Source: Uliginosibacterium gangwonense (lineage in GTDB: Bacteria > Pseudomonadota > Gammaproteobacteria > Burkholderiales > Rhodocyclaceae). From it: DNA of 52,338 bases. Positions within the stretch are counted from its first letter, which is position 1; each line of letters starts with the position of its first letter. Shown here in pieces: positions 29,515 to 38,560 of this stretch. The DNA is taken from positions 1 to 52,338 of the forward strand of contig SBBQ01000063.1 in the NCBI GenBank assembly GCA_005239635.1, read 5' to 3'. Under the pieces are notes generated by a model. It was not told the origin of the DNA, made no database searches, and was given only the letters and a program-made list of their open reading frames with translations. A program made the translations under genes and the position numbers.

Positions 29515-30084
29515 TTATTCAAAGCGCCAGTGCGCACCGGGTGCTACCAGCCCTGTTTGTTCAGGGTGCACCTTGAGCTCTTTGATGTAGCGTTGCCAAT
29601 TGAGCACATAGTCTGCCGCATTGCGGCGGAGGTTTTCAACTTCTTGGTCGGTGAGTTCGCGCACAATGCGGCCAGGCGATCCAACAACAAGTGAGCGGTC
29701 GGGGATGACCTTGCGTTCTGGAATGAGCGTGTTCGCGCCAATTAAGCAGTCGCGGCCAATTTTGGCATTGTTCAGTACCGCGGCTTTGATACCGATCAGC
29801 GTGCCATCGCCGACCTCACAGCCATGCAGCATGGCGTGATGACCCACGGTGACATTCGCACCGATGGTAAGCGGAATGCCGAGATCATTATGCAGTACTG
29901 CCCCGTCTTGAATATTGGTGTTCTCACCAATCACGATCGGTTCATTGTCACCACGCGCCACTGCGCCAAACCACAGGCTGACATTGTGGTGAAGGACGAC
30001 ATTACCTACGACAACAGCGCCGGGTGCGATCCAAAAATTGCCCAAAAATTGAGGGTGGCGTTCGCCTAGGGAATAAACACTCAT
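29515..30084 (-). CDS. Gamma-class carbonic anhydrase family protein
   Basis: A 189-aa left-handed beta-helix protein of the gamma carbonic anhydrase/YrdA family. The hexapeptide repeats are clear (APGAVVVGNVVLHHNVSLWF, IGENTNIQDGAVLHND, GANVTVGHHAMLHGCEVGDG). Possible zinc ligands H in AVLHND and HHAMLHG are in place. Many family members have no proven carbonic anhydrase activity, so enzyme function is inferred. It is divergent from the histidine kinase gene. Confidence 0.88.
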   Translation of the reverse strand: MSVYSLGERHPQFLGNFWIAPGAVVVGNVVLHHNVSLWFGAVARGDNEPIVIGENTNIQDGAVLHNDLGIPLTIGANVTVGHHAMLHGCEVGDGTLIGIKAAVLNNAKIGRDCLIGANTLIPERKVIPDRSLVVGSPGRIVRELTDQEVENLRRNAADYVLNWQRYIKELKVHPEQTGLVAPGAHWRFE

Positions 30085-30409
30085 GATCTAAATACGGCGT
30101 TTGCCTGTTTTCATAACCAATTTGGCTGCCAAGCCTGATGTGGTTGCCTTACGGCAAGCTTATTGTGCCAGTGCTTGGGCTAAACCGGCTGGCTGGTTTA
30201 ACTATTAAGTTGCTGATTATAAACGTTTCGAAAGGTTTAAACCCAAGGCTCAATAGAACTTAGCCGATTTTGTGCGTTAACTGTAGCTTGGCATTACTCG
30301 CAGTCCGTAGCCAAAGCGCAGCACATAGAGCAAAACTTGTGGCTGGCCATAGGCCTAATAACTGGCCCGCCTTGGTTAAGCAAAATAAACCTGACTGGAA
30401 GAGACAATC
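30085..30409. promoter_or_regulatory. Divergent intergenic region with a cluster of TAAACC/GGTTTA half-sites
   Basis: This 325-base gap has no gene. TAAACC (30181-30186) and GGTTTA (30195-30200) form an inverted repeat, and a perfect GGTTTAAACC palindrome lies at 30234-30243, so the same half-site appears four times in 63 bases. A TATAAA at 30218-30223 could be a -10 box. TTGCC-TTAC-GGCAA at 30144-30157 is another small hairpin. Regulatory use is inferred. Confidence 0.35.
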
Positions 30410-31519
30410 ATGACGCTCGATATTGTGCAGGGTTTTAAGGGTGGTTTCTCACTCAATGCAATGCCCAATGTCGGGCTGATAACAAGTCAGTTTAATCATT
30501 TGCCAATCGGTATTGTGCATATCGATGCGGAAGATCGCATTGCGTGGGCCAATGCGGTTTGTCTTGCATGGTGCCATTGCCACGAAACTGATTTGGCGAA
30601 TCGTACGATTCGATCACTTTTGCCGCAGTTTGGCCAGAGTAATGCAGCAAATGATGGTCATTTGGCGGACTCCCGCTGCTATTTGCAGACGCCATTCGGT
30701 GAGCTTAAACCGGTTCGTTGGTCGATGGTGCCGGTAGATTTTGGTGGTTCCGTATTTCGCATGATTTCGATTGAGGATGAGAGTCGCTATCTTTTGCAGT
30801 CCAAACAATTGGAGCAGATTCAAAACCGTCTCAATGAATTCACCTGTGTTGCCTCGCATGATTTTCGCGCGCCACTACGGGGTATAACCGATCTTTTGCA
30901 TTGGATGGCAGAGGATTTGGGTGAGGCGGCATCGCCCGACGTTGTAAACCACTTGCAACGTGCGCATGTACGCGTTGACCGCATGCAGCGCATGTTGGAT
31001 GACCTGCTGGCGTACGTGCGGCTCGATACAGCGGAAGTAGATTGTGAAATGATTAGTCCGCGCGATTTGATTGAAGATATTCTGGATTTACAAGCCATTC
31101 CCGAACGTTTCGATGTGCAGGTTCAGGCCACTAGCGACCCCGTGAACCTGCATCGTGCCCCGCTTGAAATGGTGTTGCGTAACTTGATTGGAAATGCAGT
31201 GCGACATCATCACGGTCGCGCCGGGAAGATTGCCATTCGAGCTGACCTGAGTGGTACGTATTGCCAATTCAGAATTGAAGACGATGGCCCCGGTATTCCA
31301 TTGAAATCACGTAATAGGGTGTTCGGTTTATTTCAGACCATTTCAGACCGAGGTGCCGCCGGGGCTGGTATGGGTTTGGCAATCAGCAAGTGTTTGGTTG
31401 AAAAGCACGGAGGTCGCATTTCAATTGATGACGGCATAAATGGCAGTGGTGCCGGTTTTAACGTGATGTGGCCGAAAGCGCGTAGTGTCGGTCCCGATGT
31501 TGGCGGAGTACAGCGATGA
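30410..31519 (+). CDS. PAS-domain sensor histidine kinase (soluble)
   Basis: A 369-aa kinase without transmembrane segments. A PAS-like domain occupies about residues 22-128; the HisKA motif VASHDFRAPLRGI gives the phosphorylated H150; the ATPase domain has N-box NLIGNAVRHH, G1 DDGPGIP and G2 GAGMGLAIS. GGAAGAGA precedes the ATG. It overlaps the next gene by 4 bases (ATGA), so the REC-GGDEF-EAL protein is its likely partner. The signal it senses is unknown. Confidence 0.9.
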   Translation: MTLDIVQGFKGGFSLNAMPNVGLITSQFNHLPIGIVHIDAEDRIAWANAVCLAWCHCHETDLANRTIRSLLPQFGQSNAANDGHLADSRCYLQTPFGELKPVRWSMVPVDFGGSVFRMISIEDESRYLLQSKQLEQIQNRLNEFTCVASHDFRAPLRGITDLLHWMAEDLGEAASPDVVNHLQRAHVRVDRMQRMLDDLLAYVRLDTAEVDCEMISPRDLIEDILDLQAIPERFDVQVQATSDPVNLHRAPLEMVLRNLIGNAVRHHHGRAGKIAIRADLSGTYCQFRIEDDGPGIPLKSRNRVFGLFQTISDRGAAGAGMGLAISKCLVEKHGGRISIDDGINGSGAGFNVMWPKARSVGPDVGGVQR

Positions 31520-33252
31520 ACTCACTCAAAATATTGTTGGTTGATGATGACGATGTCGATCGCGAGAAAATTCGTCGCCTCATGTCGCGCACCCAGCTTG
31601 AATACCAGCTTGATGAGGTGAGTTCTGGCGTTGATGCGCTCAATTTAATGGCAAATCAACACTATGACTGCATCTTGATGGATCACTATTTGCGCGACTC
31701 GCTGGGCACAGATCTGCTGCCTATGTTGCGCAAATACTCCGTAACGCCATGCCCTGTGATTATGGTGACCGGGTGTAGTAATGAGCGTGGTGTGGTCGAA
31801 GCGATGCGCGATGGCGTGTACGACTATCTGTCCAAGACAAATTTACATGTGCAACAATTGCGAACCGCAATTGAAGGTGGCCTGCTTTGGGCGAGCAGGC
31901 AGGTTGATCACATGCCATCTGATACGCAACAACAACACATGCCATTATTCGACGGTCTGACAGATCTTGCAGGCCGCCCGCTCTTTTTTGACCGTCTCGA
32001 TCAGGCTGTGCATGCCTATCAGCGCGGTAATTTGCCATTCGCCGTATTGGCAATTGACCTTAATTTGTTTCGCGAGGTGAATGAAAGCCTCGGGATGGCG
32101 GTGGGTGATCAAGTGCTGGCTCAAATCGGCCAACGTATCAAACTGATGGCCAGACGTTCAGACACTTTTGCGCGCCTAGGTGGCGACGATTTTGCGGGCA
32201 TTTTGATGGGCGTGGCGACACAGGGCGATGTGATGACCCTTGTGAACAAAATGTCGCATGAGGTGCGCAAGCCTGTGGTGGTGGACGGTCGACAAATTAA
32301 TGTCAGCGTGTCGATTGGAGCGTGCTTATGTCCCGCGCACGGCATGGATAGCCAGGCCCTCATGTCTCGGGCGCAACAAGCGCTACAAGTTTCGCGTCAG
32401 CAGGCGGGTGCACCGGCCATCTACTCAGGCGTACCCAGCCAAGCACGCACGCGCACGCGCCTGATGCCACGTCAGTTGCTAGAGGCGGTGAGCAAGCATG
32501 AAATTGAAATGCATTTTCAACCGAAGGTTGGGTTTGATTCGGGCGGGTTAATTGGTGTTGAAGCACTCGCGCGCTGGAACAGTTCGCAACTGGGACTGGT
32601 TTTGCCAAATGACTTTATGCCGGCAGCAGAGCAATCCCAGTTGCTGGTGCCCATTACTCAAGTCACGCTCGACTTGGCTATGCGTCAGTGCAAATCATGG
32701 TTGGATCAAGGCTGGCGTGTTCCGGTCTCGCTCAACTTGTCGCCACGTATGTTGGATGACACTTCGCTCGCACCGCGCATCATCGAGCTGTTGGATGCGC
32801 ACGGCTTGGAATACTCGCTCTTTACCTTTGAAATTCCTGAGGCTGGTTTCAATAATCGGACGCTTAATGCCCATCAGACCCTCAAGGAATTAAGCCAAGC
32901 AGGCTGCGGAATTTCGATTGATGATTTTGGTAGCGGTGTAGCCTCGTTGCGCTTGCTGCGAGATTTTCCGGTGAGTGAAATTAAAATCGACCCAACCTAC
33001 ATCGCAGATTTGCGGATGGGAAGCAAAGGCGCGGCGATTGTGCGCTCACTCGCAGATATCTGCCGTGAATTAGAGATTAATCTGGTAGCAGAGGGGGTTG
33101 AACTCGAATCGAGCTGGACGTTATTGAATCGACTGGGATGCCAGATTGGCCAAGGCTACAGCATTGCCAAACCGATGCTAGCGAATGAACTACCGACTTG
33201 GTGGCAAGGTTGGCAGGCCAAAAATTACCGACCAACCACGATCCTGCATTAG
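31516..33252 (+). CDS. Response regulator with GGDEF and EAL domains
   Basis: A 578-aa protein linking phosphorelay to cyclic-di-GMP. The REC domain has acidic residues D10-D12 and the phospho-acceptor about D56 (CILMDHYLRD). The GGDEF domain carries GGDDF at 222-226, a variant of the active site. The EAL domain has GVEALARW, NLSPRML, DDFGSGVAS, KIDPTYI and VAEGVE, so phosphodiesterase residues appear intact. Translation is coupled to the histidine kinase upstream. Whether the GGDDF site makes or only binds nucleotide is open. Confidence 0.91.
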   Translation: MNSLKILLVDDDDVDREKIRRLMSRTQLEYQLDEVSSGVDALNLMANQHYDCILMDHYLRDSLGTDLLPMLRKYSVTPCPVIMVTGCSNERGVVEAMRDGVYDYLSKTNLHVQQLRTAIEGGLLWASRQVDHMPSDTQQQHMPLFDGLTDLAGRPLFFDRLDQAVHAYQRGNLPFAVLAIDLNLFREVNESLGMAVGDQVLAQIGQRIKLMARRSDTFARLGGDDFAGILMGVATQGDVMTLVNKMSHEVRKPVVVDGRQINVSVSIGACLCPAHGMDSQALMSRAQQALQVSRQQAGAPAIYSGVPSQARTRTRLMPRQLLEAVSKHEIEMHFQPKVGFDSGGLIGVEALARWNSSQLGLVLPNDFMPAAEQSQLLVPITQVTLDLAMRQCKSWLDQGWRVPVSLNLSPRMLDDTSLAPRIIELLDAHGLEYSLFTFEIPEAGFNNRTLNAHQTLKELSQAGCGISIDDFGSGVASLRLLRDFPVSEIKIDPTYIADLRMGSKGAAIVRSLADICRELEINLVAEGVELESSWTLLNRLGCQIGQGYSIAKPMLANELPTWWQGWQAKNYRPTTILH

Positions 33253-33318
33253 ACGTTCATGAAAGCTTGGTGCAATTATGCACTTAGTGCCGCAAGCTAG
33301 ATTTAGCGCTTAATTTGG

Positions 33319-33350
33319 ATGGGCCGCTCAAATGAGCGGCCCATTTTTTT
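33319..33350. terminator. Bidirectional terminator between the GGDEF-EAL gene and cphA
   Basis: ATGGGCCGCTC (33319-33329) pairs perfectly with GAGCGGCCCAT (33334-33344) across AAAT and is followed by a run of seven T (33344-33350). It serves the plus-strand operon and lies just beyond the cphA stop on the other strand. Confidence 0.93.
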
Positions 33351-33353
33351 GGT

Positions 33354-35927
33354 TTAGGCTTGCTGAGTCACTTTGCCAATGTACTCAAGTGCCTCATCGA
33401 CTTGGTCAATCAAAATCAAACAGAGGTCACCTTTTTGTGTGAAGGAGAGGCCTTTGTCGATCGCGGGAAATTCGCCGCGAATTTCTTCGATATGACGGGC
33501 ACGAGTGGCATTCTTCAAACCTTCTTGTAGCAGGCGTAATACTTCGCCATCTTCGCGGCCACGCTGACATTGATCCTGATACAGAATCACCTTGTCGAAT
33601 ACGTTCCCTAAAATTTCGGTTTGGCGGCGAATGTCTTCATCACGACGATCGCCCGCACCGCTAATCACCACCGTTCTGGTGTCGGCAGGAATGCTCTCAA
33701 TGGCGGGTACTAAGGCTTGAATTGCATCAGGGTTATGGCCATAGTCGGCAATCACAGTAGCGCCACGGTAGTCGAACATATTGAAGCGACCGGGTGCCGT
33801 TGCTGCGTCGTTAATAAAGCTGCCGACTGCTTTGCGAATCGTGTCCCAATCCATATTGAGGCCCCATGCAGCGGCAATAACGCCCATGGCGTTTTCAATT
33901 TGGAAACCGATGGTACCGTTTCGGGTAATGGGGATGGCTGACAATGCAATGCGCGTTTCTTGGCTGCCTTCGCAAGCAACAATGTCGCCTTTGTCGACGA
34001 ACACGACGCGTTTGCCACGCGCGCGATGTGTTGCCAATTTCGGGTTGTCAGCGCCACGTGCAAAGAAAGTGACAGAACCGGGGCAGGAATCCGCCATGGC
34101 TGCGACCATCGGGTCGTCTGCATTGAGTACGGCCATACCATTGGGTGCAACGTTTTGCACAATTACACGCTTAACAACCGCGAGGTCTTCAACGCTGTTG
34201 ATATAAGACAAACCCAAATGGTCGCCAATACCAATATTGGTCACCACCGCGACATTGCAACGGTCAAACGCCAAGCCTTCGCGTAACACGCCACCACGGG
34301 CCGTTTCGAGCACAGCAGCATCTACATCTGGGTGCAGCAAAACGTTGCGTGCGCTCTTGGGTCCGCTGCAGTCACCCGTGTCAATACGCTTTTTGCCAAT
34401 GTACACGCCGTCAGAGTTGGTCATGCCCACGCGCTTGCCAGAGGTTTCAAAGCAATGCGCGATCATACGTACGGTCGTCGTTTTGCCATTTGTACCCGCT
34501 ACGGCAACAACCGGGATTCGCCCATCTTCACCCGCTGCATACATGTGCGAAATAATTGCTTCGCCTACCGCGCGTCCTTTGCCAAATGATGGGCTCAAAT
34601 GCATGCGCAAGCCGGGTGCTGCGTTAGCCTCAACAATGCCGCCACCTTGTTCTTCAAGTGGGTGGAACATGGTTTCGCACACGACATCTACACCACAAAT
34701 ATCCAAGCCAATGGTGTGCGCAGCCGCAACGGCACGTGCGGCTAACTCTGGGTGCACGTCATCCGTCACATCGGTCGCGGTGCCGCCGGTTGAGAGGTTG
34801 GCGTTATTACGCAGCACAACGCGCCGACCTTTTTCCGGGATTGATTCTGGGTCTAAGTTTTGTAGCGCAAGGCGCGCCACAGCAATATCGTCAAAGCGAA
34901 TTTTGGTGAGAGAGGTTGCATGACCGTCGCCACGACGCGGGTCGCTATTCACTTGTTCGACTAATTGACGAACAGTGAGCACGCCATCACCAATAACGTT
35001 GGGTGGGTCACGGCGTGCAGCGGCAACCACTTGGTTGCCAACTACGAGTAAGCGGAAATCGTGGCCGGGGATGAATTTCTCGACCAGCACTTCGTCGCTA
35101 ATTTCAAACGCGGCAGCGTAAGCAATTTCTAAATGCGCGCGGTCTTGCACGTTAACGGTGACCCCTTTGCCTTGATTGCCATCTTGTGGCTTGAGCACGA
35201 CAGGCAAGCCGATTTCAAGCGCTGCGGCCCAAGCATCATCAATCGTCTTAGCTGGGCGACCATGCGGAACGGGTACGCCAGCAGCGAGTAGCATGCTCTT
35301 GGTTAGATCTTTGTCTTGCGCGATTGATTCGGCAATGGCGCTGGTGCAATCCATTTCGGCGGCTTGAATGCGACGTTGTTTGCTGCCCCAACCAAATTGC
35401 ACCAAGCTGCCTTCCGTTAAACGGCGGAATGGAATGCCGCGTGAGTGTGCTGCTTGTACGATCGAGCCCGTGCTAGGGCCAAGACGCACGTCTTCATCCA
35501 TTTCGCGCAATTTTGCCAAGGCGGCACTTACGTCAAACGCTTCACCTGCCAAAGCCGCGCGGCAGAGTTGCTCGGCGAGCTCAAGCGCTAATCGACCGAC
35601 ACTTTCTTCTGTGTATTCGACAACAACCTGATACACCCCAGCATCAACCGTGGCGGAAGTGCGGCTAAAAGTGACTGGGCAACCTGCCTGCGCTTGCAGC
35701 GCCAAGGCAGCATGCTCTAGCACGTGCGCGAGCGATAGCGCGCCGACTTTGCCGCCGGTATGGAGCAGTGCTCCAAGGTCGGGGAACAACGCGCGAAGCC
35801 GATCTTCAAAGCCCGGTAGTTGGGTGAGTGATTGTTGTTGGGTGTCACACGTGACGATCGCTTCGATGGCAGTATGGCGGCTCCATAAGTTAGGACCGCG
35901 CAGTGCGCGAATGCGTGAAATGTCCAT
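33354..35927 (-). CDS. cphA: Cyanophycin synthetase CphA
   Basis: CphA, 857 aa, builds cyanophycin (a poly-aspartate backbone with arginine side chains) as a nitrogen store. Three parts are seen: an N-terminal domain (to ~residue 160), an ATP-grasp domain with LKPQDGNQGKGV at 245-256, and a Mur-ligase-like domain with P-loop GTNGKTTT at 478-485. All expected motifs are intact, so both Asp- and Arg-adding sites look functional. The start at 35927 (MDISRIRALRGPNLWS) is preferred, since the frame upstream is not homologous. It follows the paralog cphA' after 50 bases. Confidence 0.95.
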   Translation of the reverse strand: MDISRIRALRGPNLWSRHTAIEAIVTCDTQQQSLTQLPGFEDRLRALFPDLGALLHTGGKVGALSLAHVLEHAALALQAQAGCPVTFSRTSATVDAGVYQVVVEYTEESVGRLALELAEQLCRAALAGEAFDVSAALAKLREMDEDVRLGPSTGSIVQAAHSRGIPFRRLTEGSLVQFGWGSKQRRIQAAEMDCTSAIAESIAQDKDLTKSMLLAAGVPVPHGRPAKTIDDAWAAALEIGLPVVLKPQDGNQGKGVTVNVQDRAHLEIAYAAAFEISDEVLVEKFIPGHDFRLLVVGNQVVAAARRDPPNVIGDGVLTVRQLVEQVNSDPRRGDGHATSLTKIRFDDIAVARLALQNLDPESIPEKGRRVVLRNNANLSTGGTATDVTDDVHPELAARAVAAAHTIGLDICGVDVVCETMFHPLEEQGGGIVEANAAPGLRMHLSPSFGKGRAVGEAIISHMYAAGEDGRIPVVAVAGTNGKTTTVRMIAHCFETSGKRVGMTNSDGVYIGKKRIDTGDCSGPKSARNVLLHPDVDAAVLETARGGVLREGLAFDRCNVAVVTNIGIGDHLGLSYINSVEDLAVVKRVIVQNVAPNGMAVLNADDPMVAAMADSCPGSVTFFARGADNPKLATHRARGKRVVFVDKGDIVACEGSQETRIALSAIPITRNGTIGFQIENAMGVIAAAWGLNMDWDTIRKAVGSFINDAATAPGRFNMFDYRGATVIADYGHNPDAIQALVPAIESIPADTRTVVISGAGDRRDEDIRRQTEILGNVFDKVILYQDQCQRGREDGEVLRLLQEGLKNATRARHIEEIRGEFPAIDKGLSFTQKGDLCLILIDQVDEALEYIGKVTQQA

Positions 35928-35977
35928 GAAAAAGTGTTTCCTGAATCGTGAGTTCGTTTTGTGGGATTCGCGATCTT

Positions 35978-38167
35978 TTAGGCTGCCTGACCTAGCGCCG
36001 GTTGAGTTTTCAGCGCAATACCAATCAACTCTGCAGGTACGCCGAGTGCCCATGCAGCAGCCACTGCTGCGAGCAGGTTGTCGAGCTGGTGTGAGCGCGT
36101 GCTGTTGTTGAAATTGGGCAAATCGCTCTCGGTGACAACGAGTTGGCGCTCCGTGCCTTGTACTAACGCAATTTTCTGATTTTCAAATACCACTGCGCGC
36201 TTGCCGTTGGCAACGTGCGACGTCACCAAGGCATCGCCTTCTTTACCCATGGCTTGTAAGAAATAGATGACATCGCCATCCGATAACTCGGCCAACTGTG
36301 AAGCATAGGCATCATTCGCGTTGATGACAGCGCTACCTTGCGGCAACACCACATCAATCTGTGTGCGCAATGCGTTGAACACTTTTTCTGGCGTATGTAC
36401 GTCAAAAGCGCCAAAGTGATGTTCAGGATGAATGTTGGTGACAATCCCTACTTGACAACGATCGTAAGCTAAGCCTTGGCCCAGAATCACATCGCTGCTG
36501 TTTTCAATCACGGCAGCGTCAATTGTGCGGTTCATGAGCACGCGGCGCGCCGCATTCCAATGTGCGCGATCACCCGCCTCGACCAATCGTTCGTCTAAGT
36601 ACAAACCGCTGCTACATACGAGGCCGGTACGCAGGCCATGAATATCCAAAATGCGCGATAGCACACGTGCCACGGTCGTTTTGCCAAAGCTACCACTCAC
36701 GCCGACGACGGGAATGCGTCCGTTGTCGCCATTTGGGAATAGGTGATCCACAATGGCTTGACCAACAGGACGTGCTTCACCTTGGGCAGGTTTCAAGTGC
36801 ATCAGCAGGCCAGGACCTGCATTCACTTCAACAATCGCGCCGCCTTGTGATTCCAGCGGTTGGCTAATGTCACGCGTAACTAAATCAATACCCGCAATAT
36901 CAAGGCCCACCACGCGCGCCGCGAGCGATGCCGCTGCTGCAACATCCGGGTGTACATTGCCCGTCACGTCGCGCGACATATTGCCCGTGCGCAGAATCAT
37001 GACTTCTTTGCCTACTGGGGGGACAGACTCACCATTAAAACCTTGGCGTTCAATTTCGAGACGTGCGACTGCGTTGTTGTCGAGATTGATCACGTCCAGC
37101 GGAAACTCTTCGGCTTCGCCACGACGCGGGTCAGAATTAATCTGGCTTTCGATTAATTGGCGAATCGTCGATTTGCCATCACCCGTTACGCTCGCAATTT
37201 CACCGCTGGCAGCCGCAACGAGTTTGCCACCAACCACCAGCAGGCGATGCTCTTCGCCCAAAATATAGCGTTCAACGATCACGCCATTACCTTCTTCTAG
37301 TGCGCCGGCGTAGGCCGATTCAACTTCAGCGCGCGAGTTTAAGTTGGTGAACACCCCGCGACCATGGTTTCCATCATAGGGTTTCACTACAACGGGCAAA
37401 CCGATGTCTTCGGCGGCATCCCAGGCGTCGGCGGCACTATCGACCAAACGACCTTCTGGGACAGGAACGCCGCAGGAGGCTAATAGACTCTTAGTAAGGT
37501 CTTTGTCGCGCGAAATGCTTTCGGCAATGGCGCTGGTGCGGTCAGTTTCTGCTGTCCAAATACGGCGCTGACGTACGCCATAACCGAGTTGTACTAAATT
37601 GCCTTCAGAGAGGCGAATAGCTGGAATGCCGCGAGCCTTGTCGGTCGCTGCGTCCACAATGCAAGCGGTGCTGGGGCCGAGCAGGCGACGTTCAGCCAAG
37701 TCACGTAGCGCCTCAACACGTGCGGCGACATCGAAGGGCTTATCGTTAATGGCTGCCATGACTAAGTCACGGGCGGTGTGAATTGCCAATGTGGTCACTT
37801 CATCATGCCAAGCGCGAACCACCACTTTGTACACACCGCGAGTAGAGGTTTCACGGGCGCGACCAAAACCCCCGGGCATGCCGGCAAGGTTTTGTAGCTC
37901 AAGCGCTACATGTTCCATGATGTGCGCGGGCCAAGTGCCTTCATCTAGGCGCTTGAGAAACCCGCCGGGTTCACCATAACTACAGCGGTGTTCGTATAAA
38001 CCGGGCAGCCAAGCTTTGAGACGATCAACAAAGCCGGGCAGGGTGTTCGAGGGGAAGTCTTCCAGTTCGCCGATATCAACCAGCGCTTCGAGTACGGGGC
38101 GATATGTCCAAGTGTTGGGACCACGCAGGGAAATAATATCCAGAATTTGTATATCTTTTTTGTCCAT
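35978..38167 (-). CDS. Second cyanophycin synthetase, CphA' type
   Basis: A 729-aa paralog of CphA encoded just upstream of it in the same orientation. N-terminal (DIISLRGPNTWTYRP) and ATP-grasp (VKPYDGNHGRGV at 261-272) regions are well kept. The Mur-like domain has GSFGKTT at 492-498 where CphA has GTNGKTT, and ends after about 230 residues, lacking the C-terminal lobe. This matches the shorter second synthetase of Burkholderiales cyanophycin loci. Its specific activity is not evident here; the ATP-grasp half looks active, the Mur-like half is doubtful. No cyanophycinase is in the window. Confidence 0.9.
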   Translation of the reverse strand: MDKKDIQILDIISLRGPNTWTYRPVLEALVDIGELEDFPSNTLPGFVDRLKAWLPGLYEHRCSYGEPGGFLKRLDEGTWPAHIMEHVALELQNLAGMPGGFGRARETSTRGVYKVVVRAWHDEVTTLAIHTARDLVMAAINDKPFDVAARVEALRDLAERRLLGPSTACIVDAATDKARGIPAIRLSEGNLVQLGYGVRQRRIWTAETDRTSAIAESISRDKDLTKSLLASCGVPVPEGRLVDSAADAWDAAEDIGLPVVVKPYDGNHGRGVFTNLNSRAEVESAYAGALEEGNGVIVERYILGEEHRLLVVGGKLVAAASGEIASVTGDGKSTIRQLIESQINSDPRRGEAEEFPLDVINLDNNAVARLEIERQGFNGESVPPVGKEVMILRTGNMSRDVTGNVHPDVAAAASLAARVVGLDIAGIDLVTRDISQPLESQGGAIVEVNAGPGLLMHLKPAQGEARPVGQAIVDHLFPNGDNGRIPVVGVSGSFGKTTVARVLSRILDIHGLRTGLVCSSGLYLDERLVEAGDRAHWNAARRVLMNRTIDAAVIENSSDVILGQGLAYDRCQVGIVTNIHPEHHFGAFDVHTPEKVFNALRTQIDVVLPQGSAVINANDAYASQLAELSDGDVIYFLQAMGKEGDALVTSHVANGKRAVVFENQKIALVQGTERQLVVTESDLPNFNNSTRSHQLDNLLAAVAAAWALGVPAELIGIALKTQPALGQAA

Positions 38168-38560
38168 GAGCCGTTGTGTAGCGGGTGCAGATATTGCGCG
38201 CGGGCAGGCTGGTACCAGTGTTCTGCTAATGTTTTTGCCAATGCCCCAACAGCAATTACAGGCTAATGCCACATTATTAGGTGGTTTAGCGGTGTTTTGG
38301 CTGTTGAGCCTTTAACGCTTGATTGGGCGAACGGTTTACCGTGTGTCTACTGTATTCCAAAAAAGGTTTTTTCGGCGAACAGGAGCAGGGCGCCACGGGT
38401 ATACTTTGCACATCTGTTTGCCCATCTAGCCGCACTAATTTAGATGAATTAACGCTAAAGCCGGATATCCAGCCTGTTTAAATACATTGGATCGGTCTGT
38501 TGGCGTAAAAACGACTTCCGGCGAGAATTTGCCTAAGAACGCGATATAAGAACGAAGACT
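38168..38560. promoter_or_regulatory. Divergent region between cphA' and the ABC exporter
   Basis: This 393-base gap has no gene. A TTGCCAAT octamer lies at 38235. A TATACT at 38400-38405 resembles a -10 box for the ABC gene, but I see no good -35 partner. Because it separates the two cyanophycin-linked operons, shared control is plausible. Confidence 0.4.

Noticed and set aside
34237-34923. Plus-strand ORF of 228 aa inside cphA
   Set aside because: It is a shadow in another frame of the clear CphA gene on the minus strand and has no recognisable domain or ribosome-binding site.
38377-38405. Promoter for the ABC exporter at TATACT
   Set aside because: No acceptable -35 box is at the right distance; mentioned only within the intergenic entry.
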